A stretch of DNA of 8,274 nt from Anaerolineae bacterium (GTDB lineage Bacteria; Chloroflexota; Anaerolineae; Aggregatilineales; Phototrophicaceae), in contig JADLHH010000466.1 in assembly GCA_020848855.1 (NCBI GenBank), forward strand, positions 1 through 8,274, in the 5' to 3' direction. Positions 1-5,611 of the stretch are shown here, piece after piece. Numbering within the stretch: the first letter of the stretch is position 1; every line of letters starts with the position of its first letter. The notes under the pieces were generated by a model. That model worked only from the letters and a program-made list of their open reading frames with translations, was not told the origin of the DNA and did not search any database. The translations under genes and the position numbers were made by a program.

Positions 1-680
1 GCTGGGGCTTGAAGCCGGGGCACACCCGCGCGCAAATCCTGTACTATATCGCCGAGAACCTGAACGCCCGCGCCGACGAGTTCGCCCGGCGGATCGTCAG
101 CATGACCGGCGCGAAGCTCAAGGACGCGCAGGCGGAAGTCGAAGCGTCGGTCGAGCGGCTGTTCATCTACGCCGCCTACTGCGACAAGTTCGGCGGCGAA
201 ATTCAGGAGACGCCGATGCGCGGCACGACCTTCGGCTTGCATGAACCCATCGGCGTGATCGGCATCGCCTGCCCGGACGACGCGCCGCTGCTGGGCTTCG
301 TGTCGCTGGTCGCCCCGGCGGTCGCGCGCGGCAATACCGTCGTCATCATCCCGTCGGAGCGCTATCCGCTGAGCGCGACCGACTTCTATCAGGTGCTGGA
401 AACGTCGGACGTTCCGGCGGGCGTGATCAACATCGTCACCGGCGCGCGCGATGCGCTGGTCAAGACGCTGGCGGATCACGACAACGTCGATGCGGTGTGG
501 TACTTCGGCACGGCGGCGGGCAGCGCGCTGGTCGAGAAGCTGTCGGCGGGCAACATGAAGCGGACGTGGGTCGATTACGGCATCGCGCGCGACTGGTTCG
601 ACGCCGAGCAGGGCGCGGGCGAGGATTTCCTGTACGAAGCGACGCAGGTCAAGAACGTGTGGGTGCCGACGGGCGAATAA
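1..680 (+). CDS. Aldehyde dehydrogenase-family protein, C-terminal part (5' end outside window)
   Basis: The frame is open from the window edge (codon boundary at base 3) to TAA at 678-680, so the gene starts upstream; the TTG at base 9 is an internal Leu codon. About 226 residues are visible. The order matches the N-terminal half of the ALDH fold: a helix reading HTRAQILYYIAENL, then EPIGVIGIACPDDAPL, ARGNTVVIIPSE, VPAGVINIVTG and DAVWYFGTAAGSALVE, which correspond to the cofactor-binding segments of ALDHs. The protein ends soon after the position where the ELGGK motif would occur (here VDYGIARDW), finishing with ATQVKNVWVPTGE. The catalytic half with the nucleophilic Cys is therefore missing. 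Established knowledge: ALDH16-family proteins carry a catalytic ALDH domain followed by a second, truncated, non-catalytic ALDH-like domain. I infer that this is that second domain, with the catalytic one upstream of the window. A lone degenerate ALDH is the alternative. Confidence 0.8.
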   Translation, partial: WGLKPGHTRAQILYYIAENLNARADEFARRIVSMTGAKLKDAQAEVEASVERLFIYAAYCDKFGGEIQETPMRGTTFGLHEPIGVIGIACPDDAPLLGFVSLVAPAVARGNTVVIIPSERYPLSATDFYQVLETSDVPAGVINIVTGARDALVKTLADHDNVDAVWYFGTAAGSALVEKLSAGNMKRTWVDYGIARDWFDAEQGAGEDFLYEATQVKNVWVPTGE

Positions 681-692
681 CCCGCGTGGTGA

Positions 693-720
693 TGTAGGGG
701 CGCACGGCTGTGCGCCCAAC
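693..720. repeat. GTAGGGG-family palindromic repeat, copy 1
   Basis: TGTAGGGGCGCAC begins the unit. An 8-bp stem pairs GGGCGCAC (698-705) with GTGCGCCC (710-717) around the loop GGCT. The first 13 bases are identical to 7974-7986. The right end reads AAC, not the expected CTAC, so this copy is degenerate on that side. It lies in the spacer 12 bp after the ALDH stop codon. Confidence 0.7.
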
Positions 721-722
721 TG

Positions 723-751
723 AGTGCCGGACGGAGACGCCCGGCACTTTT
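723..751 (+). terminator. Rho-independent terminator after the aldehyde dehydrogenase gene
   Basis: An 8-bp perfect stem, AGTGCCGG (723-730) with CCGGCACT (741-748), encloses a 10-base loop and runs straight into TTTT (748-751), then GTT. It sits 42 bp beyond the ALDH stop codon and before the next gene, as expected for an intrinsic terminator. Confidence 0.7.
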
Positions 752-758
752 GTTGATG

Positions 759-770
759 TAGAATAGACTA
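759..770 (+). promoter_or_regulatory. Possible -10 region for the DUF433 gene
   Basis: Two overlapping candidates are visible: TAGAAT (759-764, five of six consensus bases) and TAGACT (765-770). No convincing -35 box is seen at the right distance, since that region is the terminator stem. If TAGACT is used, transcription would begin close to the GTG at 779, which makes a leaderless start there an alternative to the ATG at 794. Confidence 0.25.
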
Positions 771-780
771 ATCGGCATGT

Positions 781-786
781 GAAGGG
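781..786 (+). promoter_or_regulatory. Ribosome binding site supporting the ATG at 794
   Basis: GAAGGG at 781-786 lies 7 bases before ATG 794. The in-frame GTG at 779 has no Shine-Dalgarno sequence upstream. This decides for the ATG unless the transcript is leaderless from the GTG. Confidence 0.5.
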
Positions 787-793
787 CACTCTG

Positions 794-1060
794 ATGCCGC
801 AGACCATCCACTACATTGATGAGCTTGTCTCCGACCCGAACATCCACAATGGGCAGCCAATCAGCAAGAATTCGCAAGTCAGAGTGATCGACGTGGTTCG
901 GGCATACGTTCCTGAAGACAACGAATCGGCTGGAACAATCGCCGCCAGGCTTGGCGTACATATCGGGCAAATTTACGCGGCATTGACGTGGTATCACATG
1001 CACAAATCCGACTTTGACGACCAGATTCAGCGCGAGGACGCAGCAGCGGAGTCAGAATAA
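794..1060 (+). CDS. DUF433 domain protein (antitoxin-like, orphan)
   Basis: The 88-residue product fits DUF433 in length and layout: an N-terminal strand-rich piece (YIDELVSDPNIHNGQPI, in place of the usual SDP-I-GG-P pattern), then RVIDVVRAY, then a helix-turn-helix-like end (SAGTIAARLGVHIGQIYAALTWYH). Established knowledge: DUF433 proteins are small, and many are encoded next to DUF5615 (PIN-like) toxins, so they are regarded as antitoxins with DNA-binding potential. No such partner is encoded here: the upstream neighbour is an ALDH behind a terminator, and the 142-bp downstream spacer holds no gene. The usual GTR motif of the family is replaced by KNSQVRV, so this is a diverged member. The start is ATG 794, supported by GAAGGG; GTG 779 would add five residues. 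Its role as an antitoxin is inference. Confidence 0.75.
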   Translation: MPQTIHYIDELVSDPNIHNGQPISKNSQVRVIDVVRAYVPEDNESAGTIAARLGVHIGQIYAALTWYHMHKSDFDDQIQREDAAAESE

Positions 1061-1077
1061 TCACCATCGCGCCACCA

Positions 1078-1130
1078 GTGAAATTCGTATAAATTCCCCG
1101 GCGCGCAGCCACCGTGCCTTGTGAAATTCG
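1078..1130. repeat. Pair of 10-bp direct repeats upstream of the secreted-protein gene
   Basis: GTGAAATTCG occurs at 1078-1087 and again at 1121-1130, 43 bp apart start to start, about four helical turns. Each is preceded by GCCACC within about 15 bases (1071-1076 and 1108-1113). They lie in the spacer between the DUF433 gene and the TATAAT box at 1153, a position suited to an activator or repressor site. Function is inferred. Confidence 0.4.
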
Positions 1131-1152
1131 ACGCAAGCAGCCCGAATAATCC

Positions 1153-1158
1153 TATAAT
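1153..1158 (+). promoter_or_regulatory. -10 box of the triple-domain secreted protein gene
   Basis: A perfect TATAAT lies 44 bp before the GTG start codon. A -35 box is unclear: TTCGAC at 1127-1132 is 20 bases away, which is long. Transcription would start near 1165, giving a leader of about 38 bases. Confidence 0.5.
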
Positions 1159-1163
1159 CAGGG

Positions 1164-1186
1164 AAAGGAGATAGTGCTTGATGTAA
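1164..1186 (+). other. Second Shine-Dalgarno with a start-stop codon pair in the leader
   Basis: AAAGGAG (1164-1170) is followed by TTG ATG TAA (1178-1186), a start codon directly before a stop, and by an in-frame GTG at 1174 that opens a five-codon frame ending at 1191. The true ribosome binding site begins at 1189. This could be a minimal leader ORF or a chance purine-rich stretch at the transcription start. Confidence 0.25.
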
Positions 1187-1188
1187 AT

Positions 1189-1195
1189 TAAGGAG
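1189..1195 (+). promoter_or_regulatory. Strong ribosome binding site fixing the GTG start at 1203
   Basis: TAAGGAG at 1189-1195 sits 7 bases before GTG 1203. A signal peptide follows immediately, so the GTG is the start with high likelihood. Confidence 0.75.
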
Positions 1196-1202
1196 TCTTA
1201 CG

Positions 1203-3023
1203 GTGTCCCCCTTCCGTCCTCGTTTTACTCGTCTGCTTCTCGCGTTGTTCTTTGTCGTGGCGCTCGGCGCCGTCTTTCCCAGTCAAGCCCAATCGACCCC
1301 ATTGACCCAGGTCGCCCGCACGCTCGACGGGCAGATCTCGATCCGGCTGCCGCAGGGCTGGCAGTCGCGCGACGCGGCGGCGTCCATCCTCACGTCCGTG
1401 CTGACCTTCGGCGACACCGCCGATTCGCTGCAGGCGATTGTCGATTCGCTGCGCGGCTCGGCGTCCAGCACCGGCGTGGGCATGAACGGCGCGATTGGCA
1501 TCATCAGCCCGCAGTTGATCGCCGGTCTGCCTACCGACCTGGCGATCTCCACCATGCTCAACGCCATGATTTCCGACGCCCAGCTTGCCGGCGCACGGGT
1601 GATCGAGCAGCAGTCGATCCTGATCGGCGGTTTGTATCCCGGATCGGTTGCCGTCGTCAGCGTGTCGGGGACGGCGAAAGGCATCATCGGCGTGTTCCAG
1701 GCGGGCGCGAACATCGTCGAATTCCAGATGGGCGCTGCGCCGGAGCGCAATTTCGACGCCAACCGTCAGATGTTCATCGACATGATGAATTCGATTCGCC
1801 TGCCCGCCGAAACCGGCTCCCCCCTGCCGCCGACCGCCGCCATCGCCACTGCCATCCCGGTACCGATCAACCCGGTGGATATCCAGGGGGCGGTAGTCGC
1901 CAGCGCCAGGGGAATGTTCTCGTTCCTGCTGCCCGAAGGCTGGTCGCATCAGGCGCTCACGGTGGCTGGGTTCAGCGACGTGACGGCACTCGGCAGCGGT
2001 ACGACGGCGATGAACACCATCGTCAGCCTGATCATCAACCAGCAGGAGCCAGATGCCTTCGAGGGCGTCGCCGGGCTGATCGGCGTAGTCGATTTGACGC
2101 AGCTCCAGGGGCAGTCGCTCGATTCGCTGGTGACGCCGCTCATGCAGGAGATGATCACCAGCATTCAGTCGCCCGGCGTTCAGGTCACCCAGCCGCCGCA
2201 GGCGCATACCTTCGGCAGCCAGTACACGGGCGAACTGGCGGTGACGAACATCGGCTTCATCGCTGTGATGCGCTCCGACCAGCAGGTGTTGGTGGCGCTG
2301 ATGCTCAGCAGTGATGTCGATGCCGACAGCAGCGTGATCAACGCCATGCTGGAGAGCATCCGCATACCGGCAGCAGCCGGCGAGCAGCCGGTGATTTTGC
2401 CGACGCAGCCTGTGCCCGTGAATGAGACGGCGATTGTTCGCAGCGGCGACCTGCGCGTCTCGCTCCGCATTCCGCGCGGCTGGACGCTGCTCGACCATAT
2501 GGCGGACGCCAATATTCTGGCGTTCGGCGACAGCGCCGACGCCGCGCAGTCGCGCCTGTTCTCGGCGAAGCCCGATCTGGCGACCGAAGCGCCGATCACC
2601 GGTAACGGCGGGCTGATCATTCTGTACCCGATGTCACAGTTCGGCATCGACCCCGCCAACCCCGATCTCACGGCGCTGATGACGCGGGCGCTGGGCAACC
2701 TGGCGGGCTACACGGTCGAGCAGGCAGCAGCGCCGCTGGCAGGCATCCCGAATGCGCTGTACGCGGTCATCAGCGGCACGGAGCATGGCTATCTGGCGCT
2801 GCTGCCGTTCGACGACCAGATCGCCTACGTGACGGCGACGGGGACGCAAAACACGTTCGCCGCCAGTGCCGACCTGCTGCTCGCCATCGTGGAATCGGTG
2901 CGTGTGCCCGCCGAGCTTGAGCCGACGCCGGCGCCGACCGCTGCCGGTCTGGGCGGGTTAGGCGGACTGGGCGAAGCCGAGGCGACGCCCGAAGCGACCG
3001 CCGCCGGTCTCAGCGGGTTGTAA
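1203..3023 (+). CDS. Secreted protein with three tandem copies of one domain; function unknown
   Basis: The 606-residue product begins with a signal peptide: Arg-rich start, hydrophobic core at about 11-25, and probable cleavage after SQA at residue 29, so it should be exported. The rest is one domain repeated three times, at about 38-201, 231-389 and 411-569. Each copy opens with a strand ending in P-x-G-W (ISIRLPQGW, FSFLLPEGW, VSLRIPRGW; W53, W247, W427) and closes with S-[IV]-R-x-P at 197, 385 and 565. Copies 1 and 3 also share FGD-x-AD-x-x-Q (69-77, 441-449), which copy 2 has lost. Linkers are rich in Pro, Thr and Ala. The tail (570-606) is Gly/Leu/Ala-rich. The P-x-G-W start and the length are compatible with a Mog1/PsbP-like (DUF1795-type) fold, but that is inference. 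No catalytic motif, lipobox or membrane anchor is seen. Confidence 0.8.
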   Translation: MSPFRPRFTRLLLALFFVVALGAVFPSQAQSTPLTQVARTLDGQISIRLPQGWQSRDAAASILTSVLTFGDTADSLQAIVDSLRGSASSTGVGMNGAIGIISPQLIAGLPTDLAISTMLNAMISDAQLAGARVIEQQSILIGGLYPGSVAVVSVSGTAKGIIGVFQAGANIVEFQMGAAPERNFDANRQMFIDMMNSIRLPAETGSPLPPTAAIATAIPVPINPVDIQGAVVASARGMFSFLLPEGWSHQALTVAGFSDVTALGSGTTAMNTIVSLIINQQEPDAFEGVAGLIGVVDLTQLQGQSLDSLVTPLMQEMITSIQSPGVQVTQPPQAHTFGSQYTGELAVTNIGFIAVMRSDQQVLVALMLSSDVDADSSVINAMLESIRIPAAAGEQPVILPTQPVPVNETAIVRSGDLRVSLRIPRGWTLLDHMADANILAFGDSADAAQSRLFSAKPDLATEAPITGNGGLIILYPMSQFGIDPANPDLTALMTRALGNLAGYTVEQAAAPLAGIPNALYAVISGTEHGYLALLPFDDQIAYVTATGTQNTFAASADLLLAIVESVRVPAELEPTPAPTAAGLGGLGGLGEAEATPEATAAGLSGL

Positions 3024-3066
3024 GGCGCTTCTAATCGCAATAAATGATGGTGATTATCCCTTGATG

Positions 3067-3094
3067 GTAGGGGCACGACATGTCGTGCCCCTAC
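3067..3094. repeat. GTAGGGG-family palindrome, copy 2 (perfect, 28 bp)
   Basis: GTAGGGGCACGACA (3067-3080) is followed directly by its exact reverse complement (3081-3094), so the unit is a perfect palindrome without a loop. The ends GTAGGGG and CCCCTAC match the element at 7974-8033; the interior differs. It lies 43 bp beyond the stop of the secreted-protein gene. Confidence 0.8.
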
Positions 3095-3135
3095 GTTGCC
3101 TACCACGAAGCTACAATCGCCTAAATAATCGAGAT

Positions 3136-3171
3136 GTCGTGCGCGGCGATTTGGCGCGCACGACGGATTTT
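3136..3171 (+). terminator. Terminator-like hairpin between the secreted-protein and TIR genes
   Basis: A 10-bp perfect stem, GTCGTGCGCG (3136-3145) with CGCGCACGAC (3155-3164), has a 9-base loop and is followed by GGATTTTCC. The T run is short and begins three bases after the stem. The left arm shares ATGTCGTGC with the palindrome at 3067-3094, so it may be a diverged relative of that repeat serving as a terminator. Confidence 0.5.
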
Positions 3172-3180
3172 CCTTAAAAT
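3151..3180 (+). promoter_or_regulatory. Possible promoter of the TIR-TPR gene
   Basis: TTGGCG (3151-3156, four of six matches to TTGACA) and TAAAAT (3175-3180, five of six to TATAAT) are 18 bases apart, and ATG 3225 is 44 bases further on. The -35 candidate falls inside the terminator-like hairpin. There is no clear Shine-Dalgarno before ATG 3225. Confidence 0.25.
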
Positions 3181-3224
3181 ATAGAGCTACCCGCAAGCTT
3201 GATTTTCTGGCGAGTCTCTGCGAC

Positions 3225-4484
3225 ATGGGTGATCACGTCTTCATATCCTATTCCCACAAGAACAGCGAATTTGCCGGCATCCTCAAGGAACGGCTCGTCG
3301 CTGCCGGTATCGACCCGCGCATCGACACCGACTTCCTGAAGGGCGGGGCGGTGTGGCATCAGGAGATTGACGACCAGATTCGCACCGCCAGCGTCGTGCT
3401 GCTGATCCTGTCGCCGGACTCGTTCGAGTCGAAGTACGTCACCTATGAATGGGCATTCGCGCTCGGCAACGGCGTCCCGGTCATTCCGCTGATGATCGAA
3501 AAGACCGAGCTGCACCCGCGTCTCAGGATGATCCAGTACATCGACTTCGCCAACCGCTGGAAGATCGATGAGCCGATTCGCCAGTTGATCGAGGCGATTC
3601 AGGATGTTCGGGCGACGCGCGCCGCCGCCGCTGCGCCCCGCATCATCGCGCCCGGTTCCGAGATCATGCTGCTGATGGATCGTGGGCGCGACGAGTATCG
3701 CAAGAAGAACTACCCGCGCTCGGTCGAGATTTACCAGCAGGCGTTGAACAGCGCCGGGGACGACATCAAGGCTGAACTCTCCGCGCAGATGGCATACGTC
3801 CTGTGCAAGAATGGCGATCTCGAACGTGCCGAGGAACTGCTCGCTCAGGCGCTCCAGCCGCCGCGTGAATTTCCCAATGGGCTGGCGACGCGTGGGCTGG
3901 TCTACAGCTTGAAGGCGCGCCGGCTGGAAGACGAGCTGAAAAGCCGGGCGCTGCTCAGCGCAGCCCAGAGCGCGCTCGAAACCGCGCTCAGCCAGCAGTC
4001 CAACCTGCTCGACATGGACGACGAAGCCTGGTATGGGACACTTGGCGGCGTGTACAAGCGGAGCGGCAACTACCGCGCCGCCATCGACGCTTACGAGCGC
4101 GCCCGCGAGGTGACCCCCAACGCATCCTACCCGCTCAGCAATCTGGCGCAGCTTTACCTGCTCGACCGGCAGATCGACAAGGCGAAAAGCACCTACAGGA
4201 TTGTCGAGCGGCTGGCGCAGAAACGTGTGGACGACAATTTCCTCGATTACTGGGCGTACAACGACCTGATCGCGGCGGAGACGGCGCTCGGCAAGTACGA
4301 CGAAGCCGACGCGCACCTGACGGACTTCCTCGGCACGCTGCGTCCGAGCGTCGCGGCGCGAGCGCTGGGCAGCCTGCTGGAAACCCTCAACGCGCTGGCG
4401 GCGGCGGTTCCAGAGGACGAAGCGGCGCAGGTCAAGCCGATTGTCGAGCGCGCGCAAATTCAACTGGATGTCGCGTCCGGTTAA
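3225..4484 (+). CDS. TIR domain protein with C-terminal TPR-like repeats
   Basis: Residues 1-126 form a bacterial TIR domain: VFISYSHKN (5-13) is box 1, RIDTDFLKGGAVWHQEI (32-48) covers the BB-loop region, and SVVLLILSPDSFES (56-69) leads to YEWAFAL, where E75 aligns with the catalytic Glu of NAD-cleaving TIRs. A short Ala-rich linker (129-145) follows. From about 150 to 400 there are helix pairs of TPR type, for example 150-175 (RKKNYPRSVEIYQQAL), 184-212 (GDLERAEELLAQAL), 269-300 (KRSGNYRAAIDAYERA), 303-335 and 343-377. There is no signal peptide or membrane segment, so it should be cytoplasmic. Established knowledge: bacterial TIR domains often hydrolyse or cyclise NAD and act in anti-phage systems such as Thoeris; TPRs bind partners. 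No ThsA-like effector or other defence gene is adjacent, so a defence role is inference. ATG 3225 puts box 1 at the expected distance from the N-terminus. Confidence 0.9.
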   Translation: MGDHVFISYSHKNSEFAGILKERLVAAGIDPRIDTDFLKGGAVWHQEIDDQIRTASVVLLILSPDSFESKYVTYEWAFALGNGVPVIPLMIEKTELHPRLRMIQYIDFANRWKIDEPIRQLIEAIQDVRATRAAAAAPRIIAPGSEIMLLMDRGRDEYRKKNYPRSVEIYQQALNSAGDDIKAELSAQMAYVLCKNGDLERAEELLAQALQPPREFPNGLATRGLVYSLKARRLEDELKSRALLSAAQSALETALSQQSNLLDMDDEAWYGTLGGVYKRSGNYRAAIDAYERAREVTPNASYPLSNLAQLYLLDRQIDKAKSTYRIVERLAQKRVDDNFLDYWAYNDLIAAETALGKYDEADAHLTDFLGTLRPSVAARALGSLLETLNALAAAVPEDEAAQVKPIVERAQIQLDVASG

Positions 4485-4487
4485 CGC

Positions 4488-4517
4488 TTAACCCAACCGG
4501 CGTCTCTCCGTTATAAT
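4488..4517 (+). promoter_or_regulatory. mutY promoter, apparently leaderless
   Basis: TTAACC (4488-4493, four of six matches to TTGACA), an 18-base spacer and a perfect TATAAT (4512-4517) precede ATG 4526 by only 8 bases. Transcription would start at or next to the A of the ATG. The intervening bases (CCTTCCCC) contain no Shine-Dalgarno sequence, which agrees with a leaderless mRNA. Confidence 0.6.
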
Positions 4518-4525
4518 CCTTCCCC

Positions 4526-5611
4526 ATGCAGCCAACCGATCCCAACACCTTCGCGCCCGACCTGCTGGCGTGGTACGACCATCTCGGCGTCGAAATGCCC
4601 TGGCGCGGCGTCGATGACCCCTACCGCGTCTGGCTCTCGGAGATCATGCTCCAGCAGACCCAGATCGAGACCGTCAAGCCCTACTACGAGCGCTTCCTGA
4701 GCGCCTATCCTACCGTCGAGGCGCTCGCCGCCGCGCCGCTGGACGACGTGCTCAAGCGCTGGGAGGGCTTGGGCTACTACAGCCGCGCCCGCAACCTGCA
4801 CCGCGCCGCTAATCTAATCGCCGCGCACGGCTTCCCGCAGACGGTCGAGGGGCTGATGGCGCTCCCCGGCATCGGGCGCTACACCGCCGGCGCGATTGCC
4901 AGCATCGCCTTCGGCGCGCGCGCCCCGGTGCTCGATGGCAACGTGATCCGCGTGTTTGCCCGCCTGCTTGATCTGCCGGATGATGTGACCCTGCCCGCGA
5001 CTCGTTCGGCGCTCTGGCTGATCGCCGAGCGCTGGCTGCCGGATGCACGTACCGGCGATTACAATCCGGCGTTAATGGATTTGGGACGGCTGATCTGCAA
5101 GCCGCGCGCGCCGCTGTGCGCCAACTGCCCGATCCGCGACCACTGCGCCGCCTATGCCAGCGGCACGCAGGACGCGCGCCCGGTCAAGGCTGCCAAAGCC
5201 GAGACGCCGCACTACGATGTGACCGCCGGGATCGTCTGGAACGCGCGCGGCGAGGTGCTGATCGCGCAGCGCCCGCTCGATGGGCTGCTCGGCGGGCTGT
5301 GGGAGTTCCCCGGCGGCAAGCGCGAAAATGGCGAATCGCTGCCGGACTGCCTGAAGCGCGAATTACGCGAAGAACTGGGCATCGAGGTCGAAGTCGGGGA
5401 GCTGTTCACGAAGGTGCGGCACGGCTTCACCCACTTCAAAATCACGCTGCACGCCTTCACCTGCCGCTACGCGAGCGAGAGCGAGCCACAGGCGCTCGGT
5501 GTGCGTGCGTGGGCATGGATCACGCCCGACCAGCTCGACGCCTACAGCTTCGGCAAAGCGGATCGTCAAGTGATCGCCGAACTCAGGAATCGCGGCGGGA
5601 TGCTGCTCTGA
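4526..5611 (+). CDS. mutY: A/G-specific adenine DNA glycosylase MutY with Nudix-type C-terminal domain
   Basis: MutY removes adenine mispaired with 8-oxoguanine, starting base-excision repair. At 361 residues it is of normal length. Family hallmarks: WLSEIMLQQTQ (36-46) with catalytic E39, helix-hairpin-helix LPGIGRYTAG (113-122), catalytic Asp in VLDGNV (D137), and a [4Fe-4S] loop C191-x6-C198-x2-C201-x5-C207. The C-terminal domain (about 215-355) reads the 8-oxoG strand; it contains an FTH motif (301-303), equivalent to the FSH loop of other MutYs. Unusually it also holds a complete Nudix box G-x5-E-x7-REUxEExGU at 264-286 (REL REEL GI at the end), which is degraded in E. coli MutY. Expression appears leaderless from the promoter just upstream. 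The 3' end overlaps the convergent DUF2283 gene by 29 bp. The TIR-TPR gene ends 41 bp upstream, on the same strand. Confidence 0.96.
   Translation: MQPTDPNTFAPDLLAWYDHLGVEMPWRGVDDPYRVWLSEIMLQQTQIETVKPYYERFLSAYPTVEALAAAPLDDVLKRWEGLGYYSRARNLHRAANLIAAHGFPQTVEGLMALPGIGRYTAGAIASIAFGARAPVLDGNVIRVFARLLDLPDDVTLPATRSALWLIAERWLPDARTGDYNPALMDLGRLICKPRAPLCANCPIRDHCAAYASGTQDARPVKAAKAETPHYDVTAGIVWNARGEVLIAQRPLDGLLGGLWEFPGGKRENGESLPDCLKRELREELGIEVEVGELFTKVRHGFTHFKITLHAFTCRYASESEPQALGVRAWAWITPDQLDAYSFGKADRQVIAELRNRGGMLL

Noticed and set aside
1188..2498. Minus-strand open frame of about 436 codons opposite the secreted-protein gene
   Set aside because: The translation is dominated by Arg, His, Asp and Gly without motifs. 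The plus frame has a strong ribosome binding site, a signal peptide and three internal repeats.
3174..4463. Long minus-strand open frame opposite the TIR-TPR gene
   Set aside because: It is the antisense shadow of a gene with clear TIR and TPR motifs; the product has no domain and an Arg/Val/Leu-biased composition.
3225..4484. A Thoeris-type defence operon around the TIR gene
   Set aside because: Neither neighbour is a ThsA-like SIR2/SLOG or other effector; flanks are a secreted protein and mutY.
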